Source: Pinus tabuliformis (lineage: Eukaryota; Streptophyta; Pinopsida; Pinales; Pinaceae). From it: a DNA stretch of 64,000 bases. The notes beneath the pieces are model-generated. The model saw only the letters and a program-made list of their open reading frames with translations. It ran no database searches and was not told the DNA's origin. Below are positions 50,874 to 63,095 of this stretch, piece by piece. The position numbers and the translations under genes are program-made. The DNA lies in contig CM062815.1 of the NCBI GenBank assembly GCA_031772625.1, forward strand, positions 118,428,989-118,492,988, given 5' to 3'. The stretch's first letter is position 1, and each line of letters starts with the position of its first letter.

Positions 50874-53149
50874 CTAGAATGAACTATGAAATTCCAATAA
50901 TGTCACACTATGTGAAGATCCTTATGCCATTATGGGATTTTGGATTATGTTGTGTAAAAGTAGCCATACCTAGGTGTGAATGACACTCTCTATTTCGCTA
51001 TCTATTTATGAGGTGAAACTTAGTGGGGTATTTAATTTTGTAATCTAAAAGGTACCATAGTGCTTCCCAAAATTCACCAAGGAAATGTGCATAATGATTA
51101 TATGTGATGGTGCTTGACCATATGAAGGACATCCAAAAATGTCAAATAATATATTTATAATTCCTCGATGGGGGTTACAGATCAATGAGATCTAGGGATT
51201 GGGGAAGGGGTTTGCCACCCTATGATCCCTCTTGACCTATAGTATGTATTTTTGTGGCATTTAGGTAGCATGAATGCCTATGAGAAGTCCCAAGACACTA
51301 TAGAGTAGAAATTAATGGAATTTACATTAGTCTTTTCATTCCTTGGCAGGTTGTACTAGAGGAGAAGATGGTGGATTGTATGATGGTGGCTAAGGCACTA
51401 GAGTAGAATGGGAGGGAGATTGCTTGGTAATTTGTTTGTCTTTGCATCAAGGGATGAGAATAATTATAAAGGGAAGATTTTCAAACTCAACCAAAGGTCA
51501 TAAGGGAGAATCCTAAGAAGAATTTTTCCTAGGAACCACAGAGAGAAGGAGGCCTTCGGCAAGGGAAAGTGGATATTCAAAATTGAGCCGAGTGGTGGGA
51601 GACTTCTCGAGAAGCAGCCTATCTAAAATTTTGACACAAACTATCAGGATTCGACCAAGGAGTTGTTGTGGGTAATTCACACTAGGTACAAAGCTATAAG
51701 CATGGTAGTGTATTTTACACTATTTAATTGTGTGTTTATGTTATTTAGTCTTGTTAGGATTGTTGGGGTAGTGTGGTTGTTTGGTAAGGTGCTTTCTAGA
51801 TTTCCTTGTTTGTTTTCTTTAGGGAAGTTGGAACATTTGGGCGTTAGCTAGCGGGTGGTGAATCATTACCATGGTTGTTTGATTGGTGAAAGCACTCTGG
51901 ATTCTGGTTGTATTAGGGTTAGATTTCCACGGGAAAGAGTGAAGCTTGTTTGGTCAGCCAAAAGTGAGGCATTGCATTTCCAGATTCTTTGCAATTATCA
52001 GGTTGAGCTTTCAATGAATTTCTTGGAGTGGTTGGTGGGGGTATCCAGCACAGGAGTCAGGTTGTGTAGTGGTGAAGAGGTTTTTCTTTAGAAAGTTTTG
52101 GTGGTTTCCATGGTCACTTGTGAGGCTCTCTTGAGTAAGAAGCTTTTGCAGTGGGGACCATGGTTGTTGGTAGCCCCTAGAGTGAAGAAAGGGAATTCTT
52201 AGTCATTCATTTGGACTATCTAGTGCATTAGATATGTATCCATTATGGAACGAGAAGATTAAAGGCAAGCACTAAATATGAATCCTCAGCAAATCTGGGT
52301 GCATAAAGGAGGGTAGGTGAGGGGATTCCAGGGACGATAGTAGCAACCAGAGTAGGGCTAGGGAGAAACTATAGACCCATCACTCTCTTAGTCCTTCCCC
52401 TTAATGGGGAAAGCCTCCTTAGTGAAATATTGTGCCAGTATCATTCAATAGTTAAGTAGTTCCTTGCATCGTCTCAATCGAGTCTGATAAGAATATCATA
52501 ATGACACTATAGATTTCATGAATCACATTCAATGAAACTTGAGGTAAATTCATGATATATTAGTCATTCTATGGAGAGGGTAGCGGTGCATACAATAGCT
52601 TCTCAATGGTTTGGAAACCTGACAGACAGCCTCACAAGAATATCATAATGAAATTATAGATTTCATGAATCACATTCAATAAAACTTGAGGTAGATGCAT
52701 GATAGATTAGCCAGTCTATGGAGAGGGCAGTGGTGCATCCAAGAGCAACTCGATGGTTTGGAAACCTAACAAACTCACATGGAGGGACATGTTAATTGTG
52801 AATTCAATCCCATATCATCCCTTGGCTCAAGTGCATATTATATTTCCTAGATACATTCTGATGATGTCTGATGTTAGTTAGTTGCATTTTGGTCTTACGG
52901 TTGTTTTGGAAATTTTTCTAGTTAGTTTATATAAATCATTGTCATTTTGGAAATTTTCTATCTTAGTATGCATTGGATGGATAATAAATCTAGTAAGAGT
53001 GAGGTTGAAAAACACCATAAGGAGGTGTAATCTTTCAAATTAATAGAGAAAAAATACAAATAAATAATATTTACAATTCATATAACTATAATTGGCTTGC
53101 TTCAAGGAATAAATAATTCCATTTTGGGGAAGCAACAAAGCCCCACGAA
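50874..53149. other. Unassigned DNA
   Basis: About 2.3 kb with no recognised gene. Open frames at 51663-51851 and 51855-52091 (plus strand) have no recognisable motif. A 147-bp tandem duplication is listed separately. Confidence 0.4.
52489..52780 (+). repeat. 147-bp tandem duplication
   Basis: Two adjacent copies starting AAGAATATCATAATGA at 52489 and 52636, about 90% alike, each ending near GGTTTGGAAACCT. Confidence 0.85.
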
Positions 53150-54850
53150 AATGTAGTAGTGTTTAAAAAATTTCGTTGAAGACCTTAGAATGAAATCCAT
53201 GGGAAGGAATTCCCAAGATCGAGCAAGAATTGGGAGTGGTTTTTATAAACCCAACTTGTGGTTTGTAGGTTTGTCTTGAATAGATAAGGTGCAACAATGC
53301 ACAAAATCATTGACATGTTGTGGCATAGAGGGTTAGACGATTTTTTTGTGAGTGTTGGAGTGTTTTATTAGTGCTAAATGACCCCCATAGAGATAATAAT
53401 GTGCTCCATAAATCAACATAGGAATGGCCTCATAATTGGGCACATAGAGGAGTTGTAACTTATACAACCATCCATCTCTAGTTTTCATGTAATCTAGAAA
53501 TGGAGTTTGAATGATTGTAGTAAGTCATTAGAGATTTAAGAAGATGGGACCAAAGTAAGGATCATATATATCTATGATTCCAATTATCATAAGAAAATGC
53601 CCAAATGCCCAAAGATGCAAGGAATGTGCAAGTTGGTGACTAATGAAATTGAAAACCTAATTAGCACAACCCTTCTTATATTTAAGAAGTAAATGAAATT
53701 GATGAATGTAGGCCACAAAATTAAAATGGTGCTCATATTGGATCTTGGATTTGGAGTTATTAAATATCAAAGGATGATGGTCCATGTGAAGGACAATTTA
53801 TTTCCCTATAAAATAATACCTTTAATACTTTAAACTCTACACTAATGATAATATCATTGTCATGGGTGGTGTTGTTGATTTTGACAATGAATAAACTTTC
53901 AGGATGATAGGCCATAGGATGGCCCCACTATTTAAGTGCAACTCTAATAATATGTTGAGATGCATCAAATTAGATCTCAAAAGGTTTTTGGAGGTATAGA
54001 ACATAGGATTTATGATACATATAATAGATGTTTCAATTGATAAAAGGTATTTATTGTCTTGAAAGTCCAATCAAAGTGGCACTAATTAAAGGTGATGAAG
54101 GGACAAGATAGCTTAGATAATTAAAAAATGAACTTGCGATAAGTCTACGACACCTAGAAATACTTTGAACTCATTGTAGAGTGGGGTAAAGGCCACTTCT
54201 AGAAGGAATCCATATTATGAGGATAGGACTTGATGCTTTTTGTTGAAATTAAGAAACCAAAACAAGAAATGCATGGCTTCCCAAAAATAGACATTTTAAG
54301 CTTTATCTAGAGTTTAATGGTGAATAAGATGTTTAATGCATGGTGGAGATGATCATCCCATGTCTTGTTGATTATCAAATTTCATCAACATAGATCATGA
54401 AAAATTTCCCTACATGTGCCTAAAAGAAAGCATTAATGACTCTCATAAAAGAAGTTTGGTGTTTCCAAGCCTAAAGGGCATAACCAACCACTCATAGAGG
54501 TCAAACTTAGTCTTGAATGTTGTTTTCAAAGAATAATATTCCTTCATTCACCCTTGATTGTAACTTGATGCTAAATATGTCTTGGTAAAATAAGAGACTT
54601 TGGCCAAATGGTCCAATAGATCCTCAATATGAGGGAAGAGATATATGTTTTCCACAGTGACCTTATTCTACGCTCGATAGTTAATGGAAAAATACCTCTC
54701 TTAGGAATCTTTAGGAATTATAAATGTTAGAGACCCACATGATGAGGTACTAGGATTGGTTTTTCCAACATTGGAAATTGTTTTCAATCTTCAGTTGAGT
54801 TCTTTCTAAACTCAAGCATGGTTGAAATGGAGTGTGACGGTAGTCCCTTC
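53150..54850 (-). pseudogene. Decayed Ty3/Gypsy pol (RT, RNase H, integrase start)
   Basis: Read on the minus strand, the DNA around 54560-54330 still encodes a clear Ty3 RT stretch (KTTFKTKFDLYEWLVMPF, then a TWDDHLHH segment). Further left, near 53960-53860, comes an RNase H-like DAS...GHPMAYHPESL segment, and near 53400-53300 a possible integrase His/Cys-type segment. The order is right for Ty3/Gypsy. No LTRs can be assigned. It has very many breaks and looks much older than the elements of the nested stack. Confidence 0.65.
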
Positions 54851-54887
54851 TATCCAAGATAGGAAAATTTGTGATAGCACCTTATTT

Positions 54888-57800
54888 TTAGCATTAGGAT
54901 TCTATTGATTTCGACTCAAACACATTTGACAGGGAGCATGATGGAAGTCCCTTCCATCTATAAATGTGAAAACACAAATTTTCATGAAAGGATCAGCATT
55001 GTGGGACCCCCCAATTTAGGATGAGGTGGCAGATACCATGAAGGCTACATAAGGCTACATGGAATCCACATGAAATTCAGTAGGGAATGGGTTGGATGGC
55101 GTGGCAAGACCGTTGAAGTGGCACACTATCATCGTGACATGTGGTAGGTAGTAACAACCCTCTTGGATGGCTAAGGGGATGGTTTTTGAATCACACATGG
55201 CACTACTAGAGGATGCCATGTGACAGGGTGATGTCAACCTGATGTTAGTGTGATGTCAGCAAGGTGTAATGGAGGTAGGGTGGCATGGAGTTAGGTGAAG
55301 TGGACTTTATGTGGCTACATGGATGCCCAGGTGGCGCCACGAGTTGCCACATCATCTCATACATGTGCTTATTGGGTAATTATTAAGGATTTTCCTTTAC
55401 ATATTGTGTAGTTGAAAAAATGTGAGATGTCAAAGTTGGAATTCATATATAAGAAAGTTTTAGTTCACACTTTCTAAATGTGAATTCCAATTAGCATTAG
55501 GATTCTATTGATTTCGACTCAAACACATTTGACAGGGAGCATGATGGAAGTCCCTTCCATCTATAAATGTGAAAACACAAATTTTCATGAAAGGATCAAC
55601 ATTGTGGGACCCCCCGATTTAGGATGAGGTGGCAGATACCATGAAGGCTACATAAGGCTACATGGAATCCACATGAAATTCAGTAGGGAATGGGTTGGAT
55701 GGCGTGGCAAGACCGTTGAAGTGGCACACTATCATCGTGACATGTGGTAGGTAGTAACAACCCTCTTGGATGGCTAAGGGGATGGTTTTTGAATCACACA
55801 TGGCACTACTAGAGGATGCCATGTGACAGGGTGATGTCAACCTGATGTTAGTGTGATGTCAGCAAGGTGTAATGGAGGTAGGGTGGCATGGAGTTAGGTG
55901 AAGTGGACTTTATGTGGCTACATGGATGCCCAGGTGGCGCCACGAGTTGCCACATCATCTCATACATGTGCTTATCGGGTAATTATTAAGGATTTTCCTT
56001 TACATATTGTGTAGTTGAAAAAATGTGAGATGTAAAAGTTGGAATTCATATATAAGAAAGTTTTAGTTCACACTTTCTATCCAACACTGGGTTTGATTGA
56101 CCCTTCCTTGAAAGTGGTAGGTAGTAACAACCCTCTTGGATGGCTAATGGGATGGTTTTTGAATCACACATGGCACTACTAGAGGATGCCATGTGACAGG
56201 GTGATGTCAACCTGATGTTAGTGTGATGTCAGCAAGGTGTAATGGAGGTAGGGTGGCATGGAGTTAGGTGAAGTGGACTTTATTTGGCTACATGGATGCC
56301 CAGGTGGCACCACGAGTTGCCACATCATCTCATACATGTGCTTATCGGGTAATTATTAAGGATTTTCCTTTACATATTTTGTAGTTGAAAAAATGTGAGA
56401 TGTCAAAGTTGGAATTCATATATAAGAAAGTTTTACTTCACACTTTCTAAATGTTAATTCCAATTAGCATTAGGATTCTATTGATTTCGACTCAAACACA
56501 TTTGACAGGGAGCATGATGGAAGTCCCTTCCATCTATAAATGTGAAAACACAAATTTTCATGAAAGGATCAGCATTGTGGGACCCCCCGATTTAGGATGA
56601 GGTGGCAGATACCATGAAGGCTACATAAGGCTACATGGAATCCACATGAAATTCAGTAGGGAATGGGTTGGATGGCGTGGCAAGACTGTTGAAGTGGCAC
56701 ACTATCATCGTGACATGTGGTAGGTAGTAACAACCCTCTTGGATGGCTAAGGGGATGGTTTTTGAATCACACATGGCACTACTAGAGGATGCCATGTGAC
56801 AGGGTGATGTCAACCTGATGCTAGTGTGATGTCAGCAAGGTGTAATGGAGGTAGGGTGGCATGGATTTAGGTGAAGTGGACTTTATGTGGCTACATGGAT
56901 GCCCAGGTGGCGCCACGAGTTGCCACATCATCTCATACATGTGCTTATCGGGTAATTATTAAGGATTTTCCTTTACATATTGTGTAGTTGAAAAAATGTG
57001 AGATGTCAAAGTTGGAATTCATATATAAGAAAGTTTTAGTTCACACTTTCTAAATGTGAATTCCAATTAGCATTAGGATTCTATTGATTTCGACTCAAAC
57101 ACATTTGACAGGGAGCATGATGGAAGTCCCTTCCATCTATAAATGTGAAAACACAAATTTTCATGAAAGGATCAGCATTGTGGGACCCCCCAATTTAGGA
57201 TGAGGTGGCAGATACCATGAAGGCTACATAAGGCTACATGGAATCCACATGAAATTCAGTAGGGAATGGGTTGGATGGCGTGGCAAGACCGTTGAAGTGG
57301 CACACTATCATCGTGACATGTGGTAGGTAGTAACAACCCTCTTGGATGGCTAAGGGGATGGTTTTTGAATCACACATGGCACTACTAGAGGATGCCATGT
57401 GACAGGGTGATGTCAACCTGATGTTAGTGTGATGTCAGCAAGGTGTAATGGAGGTAGGGTGGCATGGAGTTAGGTGAAGTGGACTTTATGTGGCTACATG
57501 GATGCCCAGGTGGCGCCACGAGTTGCCACATCATCTCATACATGTGCTTATCGGGTAATTATTAAGGATTTTCCTTTACATATTGTGTAGTTGAAAAAAT
57601 GTGAGATGTCAAAGTTGGAATTCATATATAAGAAAGTTTTAGTTCACACTTTCTAAATGTGAATTCCAATTAGCATTAGGATTCTATTGATTCGACTCAA
57701 ACACATTTGACAGGGAGCATGATGGATGTCCCTTCCATCTATAAATGTGAAAACACAAATTTTCATGAAAGGATCAGCATTGTGGGACCCCCCGATTTAG

Positions 57801-58257
57801 GATGAGGTGGCAGATACCATGAAGGCTACATAAGGCTACATGGAATCCACATGAAATTCAGTAGGGAATGGGTTGGATGGCGTGGCAAGACCGTTGAAGT
57901 GGAACACTATCATCGTGACATGTGGTAGGTAGTAACAACCCTCTTGGATGGCTAAGGGGATGGTTTTTGAATCACACATGGCACTACTAGAGGATGCCAT
58001 GTGACAGGGTGATGTCAACCTGATGTTAGTGTGATGTCAGCAAGGTGTAATGGAGGTAGGGTGGCATGGAGTTAGGTGAAGTGGACTTTATGTGGCTACA
58101 TGGATGCCCAGGTGGAGCCACGAGTTGCCACATCATCTCATACATGTGCTTATCGGGTAATTATTAAGGATTTTCCTTTACATATTGTGTAGTTGAAAAA
58201 ATGTGAGATGTCAAAGTTGGAATTCATATATAAGAAAGTTTTAGTTCACACTTTCTA
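54888..58257. repeat. Tandem array of a 603-bp unit (five full units, one partial)
   Basis: Units start at TTAGCATTAGG: 54888-55490, 55491-56079 (ends in flank-type sequence to 56113), a partial unit 56114-56463, then 56464-57066, 57067-57669 and 57670-58257. Copies look more than 98% identical, far closer than any LTR pair here, so amplification is recent or copies are being homogenised. Each unit has a TATATAAG box near its right end and, on the minus strand, the same 60-codon open frame (for example 55055-55237), which has no recognised motif. The right flank, TCCAACACTGGG to GAAAGTGG, occurs both after the array (58258-58295) and inside it (56080-56117). Confidence 0.9.
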
Positions 58258-61200
58258 TCCAACACTGGGTTTGATTGACCCTTCCTTGAAAGTGGACACA
58301 ATTAACAAAAGGCGGGTAAAAGATCCATTTGTTAACTAACATAGAAAGAAATAGATATGTGGAGGACCTTGCTCATTAATTGTCGAGAAGATAAGGGCAT
58401 TGCTATGAATATAGGTTGTCAATCAAATCCAATCGATCCTGCCATGGTTTAAGATGCGAGGTGTTTAACCATTTACATGTGGATGCCACGTGGCAATGCC
58501 TAGTCGGTTGATATTTAAAAGGGCATGAATTTCAATCTAGGATTCGGATTGAGGTAAGGTTTATATCAACGCAAAGTTATTAACAAGCTAGATGTGATGC
58601 TATTATCCAAATTTAATTCTACAAATCTTGGGGAAAAAGAAATTTTGTAACCCCATTTTCCATAATGAGACCATGGAGGTTGGTTTAATTAAAAGTAACA
58701 CTTTCCACTATATGGATTTAGTCTAAGGGGGTGGGAGGGAGCATTACAAAATGGTATTAGAGTGGAGGTTCTGCACTACACGTTTGGAAATAAAATTGGA
58801 GTTTTGTTATAGAGTGGTATCGTATCAAAGTACCCAAGTTCAACACTTGGACTGGATGGGCTCAAGAATAGATGAAATGAAAAGTTTAGGTTCAACCCTA
58901 GACCTGAAGAAGCTTGCACATAGATGATTAAAATTTTTGTTGATAAGTTATGCGTTCTGTGTGTGTATTTATTTATTTAATTTTTATTTTTTTTATTTGT
59001 TATATGCTATTTGTTGGCCTTTAAACTTGCAGATGTCATGGTTGTTAGTCTTGGTAAAATGTTGATTTCAATATTAGTGATGATACAATTATAGACATGT
59101 TTATATGTCCTTTGAATTTTTTGAATATGTGGTTGTCATGGGTTCTAGATGTGTGAACAACAATAGACAACATGCTTCAAGCCAACATGCATAATATTGG
59201 AATGACAAGGTAATAATAAAATCTATTGATGCTTGATATAACTAAGTTACAACTATGTGTGTGTGACAACACATAGGAGCACCCAATTGCAACAGTAAAT
59301 AAAGGATGGACAACAATAGGGTTCAACATAGCATGGGCCAAGTCCGTCATGATAAAGAAGGGGAATGTTCCCCTAATGGGACAAAAGCCTTCAGGAGATT
59401 GAAAGATGATTTGAAGAGTTGCATGACTGAGAATGAAAGAATGATTATAAAGTAAAAATAGCATGCTAGGTTGAACACAATGTTGCTACAACACCCATCA
59501 TACATGAATAATTTATGCAACGCACATCAACCTCTAAAGGTATAGAGGAATGTCATGATGACAAGTCCATAAAGGAACATCATAAGATTGGAGAGAAAAG
59601 AAAGTTAGTTTCATGTTCACACTGTGTAGAGGCACATCTGAAGAAATATTTCCCTAACAAATAGTGAAAGAAGAAGAAAATCCTAGTTTAACTTTGGACA
59701 CCTAAACTAGAAACATCTAATGCAGAAATAGATGAGGGAGCATCCCCTCAAACACTCTAAAATGTTGAAAATTTCCTTTTTGAACCATTTGGCAGGATAC
59801 TGGAATTTTGAGGTTGTTATAAATCTTGGAAAGGAATCAAACTAAAATTTTGTGCATATTTTGGTGATGAATACATCAAACACTAAAACTCAAGGAATTG
59901 GGTTAGTTGTGGGCTAGTGAATAATGAGGATTTTTTACATGACTCTTTTATTATTTTTGGATTCATAGTTTCTTTGTTTTTTTTTGTTTACTTTTAGCAT
60001 GGCCATGTTGCCTTATATTTTTGTCATGTGTTTTTATTGTGGTTTTCCTCTATTTTCATTCGTTATTCTTTCCTTTTGTGTTTTGGTCTTGGTGGTTTGT
60101 TGGGTGTGGGAAAGAAAAGAAAAGGAGCTCTAGAGAAGAGCTAAATAAAACCCAACTAGAAGTGAAAGACCCCAATTAGACCCTATGCATAGTATAAATT
60201 GTAGCAGAGGGCTGAAAAAGATAACATAACAGCTATATGGACCTGGTTGGGGCCACATGAATAAAATGGACAATGAGAAGAAAACCATGAAAATAGCTTA
60301 AAAAGGAAGTTTCCTTAATTGAATTTGTGCATGGCTTATGTGTGTGTGTGTGTATTTTATCTTCTAAGAATATGAGGAAGATGAAAAAGTGAAATAAAGT
60401 TATAAAGATGGCATTTGTTCTGAAAGGCCATTATTTGAGAACCGTCATAGTATTAAGATAAGTGATTAATATTTAAAATTATGATCACTGTGTGAATGGT
60501 ATGAAAATAGAATTTGTACTTACCATGTTTTGGATAACATAGTGAAGTTATTAATGGATTACATGCCACATGGAATATTCATTGGGAAAGTGTGCAAGAA
60601 TGACCTACTATTGATAATTATCATTATTAGTATGTTATGCTTATGCTCTTGACATTTGTTGTGAGTATGAAGGAAAATGATAAAGGTTGGAAATTAACAA
60701 CATGTGAAAAGCATGGATAAAGACATGCTTGAATTGGTTACAAATTAAAATGCCTTTATGAACTTTTCATTTAAATCTAAGAACAATTGAGTTGATGAAT
60801 TTATGACTAATGTGTGAGATTAAAGGAAAGGTATTGGGTAAGAATTCCTTTAGCAGAATTTGAAAACTATAGTTTCAAAGTAATTCATGCTTTGCATGGA
60901 TACCAAGAAGTGGTATGATGAAGGCAGGGGAGCCTTCAATATGAAATATTGCAATGAATTTTGCAAAGCCTGCTGAGTGAAATGGAGAATTAAAGTGCTA
61001 ATGAATTTAGAGATATGCATTTATCGATCTTGACTTATTAATCTGTTGGAATGAAAGTTTAATTGCATTATGAAATTCTTGGAATAAATACAATGCGCAT
61101 GTATAGTGCAATAAAAACATCAGTTCAATGTATTTGAATAGAGTGATAGAATTATTATGAGTCTAATAATTTTGAGGTCACTTCAGACTCTTGTGAATTT

Positions 61201-61564
61201 TGCAATAAGGAGATTGCGTGTGTGTGTGTGAACACTGACAAGTGTTGTTTGATTGAAAGATTAGATTACAGATAAGGTATTAGACTCGGGCATGAGATCA
61301 AACCCACCATGAAAAATCAACAACACCAGAAAAAGATCGTAACGACATCACTACGGATATCATGCCTATCACATTAGGCTTTTGAGTGAAGAAAATTTTG
61401 GCAATTAAAATTTCTAGTTTGAAATTTTTGAGTATATCTCATGAAAAAATCAATGTTTTGACAATAGATGAAATAATGGTGTTGGAATCTTAAGAAGAAG
61501 ATTATCGTGATGGAATTGCAGCCTGTGGCACTTTATTTATCTCATGGGAGTAAGTGATGACCAG

Positions 61565-61700
61565 TACTTAGACTATAAGACTCCATGATTAATGCAGTGG
61601 AGTATTCCAAAAGGGTACTTGGCCATAAGACTCCATGCACATTCCATTAGAGCATGCTAGGAGGGATCTTGGTTGTAAGGCTCTAATGACTACCCCATGT
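61565..61700 (+). repeat. 51-bp short tandem repeat, about 2.5 units
   Basis: Units begin TACTTAGACTATAAGACTCC (61565), TACTTGGCCATAAGACTCC (61615) and a weaker ATCTTGGTTGTAAGGCTC (61666). Confidence 0.7.
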
Positions 61701-61719
61701 GGGAAAAACTTAAGATGGT

Positions 61720-62125
61720 AGACTTCTCAAAATATAGGTTGTCTAGGCATGGAGGTGTGATGATATTGGAAGATAGGAAGACTACCCTGAAATGGAGGTT
61801 TCCTAGGTTTGGATGAGTGATGATATTGGAGGACAAGTAGACTTCCCGGAATGGGGGTTTCCTAGGCTTAGAGGTGTTCTGATATTGGAGGATGGGTAGA
61901 CTACCTAGAATGGGGGTTTCCTAGGCCTAGAGGTGTGATGTTATTGGAGGATATGTATAATGCAATGAATGGGGGTTTCCTGGGTATGAAAATGTGATGA
62001 TATTGGAGGACAAATAAACTACCTAGAATGGGGGTTATTTGGACCCAAGATGTGATGATATTAGATGACATGTATACTTCCTGGAATGGGGGTTGCTTGG
62101 TCCTAGAGGGGTGATGATATTCTTG
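61720..62125 (+). repeat. 59-60-bp minisatellite, about seven units
   Basis: Each unit contains GTGATGATATTGGAGGA, a variable middle, and GAATGGGGGTTTCCTAGG. Copies differ by 10-25%, so the array is older than the 603-bp array. The unit length is like that of the Copia tail repeats, but the sequence is different. Confidence 0.85.
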
Positions 62126-62667
62126 TCAACATATTCCTACCTTGATGGTAGATTATATGCCCATCCACACTGGGATGTGAGGATAAGGGAGCTTGTTTGG
62201 AGTTGTATGAAAAGACTACATGGAGCAGTATATCTGTAGGTGGAGACACAGTGTGCTATGATTACTGTAGTCTTTAGCACATGGAGACATTGTGTGCTCT
62301 GGATTCTTGTGACTTGGATTTGAATATGGAGTTGGATAAAGATTGTGTGGAGCTACAAAACACCAAATATTTGATTTCTCTATGAAAACACTCAATCCTT
62401 GTGAGCCAACTGAACAAAGGAGTAATTATAAAGATAAGTATCAATTGCCATTTTGAAGAATTTGTATATTGAAGTAAGGTTTAATTTAATTTAAAATTCT
62501 CATGATGAATCTCATAACATTCATATTCTTATGATGTATGAGAACTACCAAACTCTCCAACACAAATACATGAGGCTGATTACAAATCAAATGGTATCAA
62601 CTTCAATCAAAGTATGCTACAACAACATATGAAATGAAACACTTCAGGAACTAGGCCATTATTTTTA

Positions 62668-63066
62668 TGTTGGAACCCTATGACATGCATTGATTGCCAT
62701 GAGGTATGCCATGATGCATGTGATGCATTATTCTGTTATGAAGCCAGCTCAAGAAAAGATAGAAAAGAAAGATCAACGCCTTAGAATTCAGCCTCTTCGA
62801 GGGGGCAACCTCCTTTACATTACATAAATGAACAATTCTTGGATGATACAAATGACAAAACCTCCTTTCTATATATAGGAGTCTAAGGAGTCACAATATA
62901 ATCCAGTCGACCTAACAATAATAATATAAATCCACAAAAATAACAATAGAGGGATTCTATGGGGCACATAAATAACAATATGGGGGTAATAGGGGCACAA
63001 CGATATAAATAAGGGGTATAACTACAATAGTAATGGGGTAATCACTAGTATTATAGGGACCCAACA
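62668..63066 (-). mobile_element. 3' LTR of a chromovirus cut by the window edge
   Basis: On the minus strand it starts TGTTGGGTCCC right after a polypurine tract (GAAGGAGAGGGGCA, 63067-63080) and appears to end CCAACA at 62668. A TATA box on the minus strand lies near 62868-62876. The left boundary rests on TG...CA form only, as the partner LTR is outside the window. Confidence 0.65.
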
Positions 63067-63095
63067 TGCCCCTCTCCTTCAAAAAATTGTTGTCC

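Larger units (their letters stand above)
58258..62667. other. Unassigned DNA, possible old LTR end and gag trace
   Basis: No gene recognised. Near 58735-58762 a purine-rich run, TTACA and TGGTATTAGAG resemble an LTR end followed by a decayed initiator-Met primer site. A Cys/His-containing stretch near 59610-59665 (CSHCVEAHLKK) could be an old gag knuckle. If both are right, the 603-bp array may lie inside an old LTR, but I cannot show the partner LTR. A short TG repeat lies at 60338-60353. Confidence 0.35.

Noticed and set aside
51663-52091. Two adjacent plus-strand frames as a possible host gene
   Set aside because: No recognisable protein family, no splice pattern I can support, and the flanks are repeat-derived.
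54888-58257. CRISPR-like or gene-cluster reading of the regularly spaced repeats
   Set aside because: Units of 603 bp are joined head to tail without spacers, and the context is eukaryotic; a tandem satellite-type array fits. The 60-codon frame in each unit is kept only because the units are nearly identical.
60338-60353. TG microsatellite as a notable feature
   Set aside because: Short and common in plant intergenic DNA.
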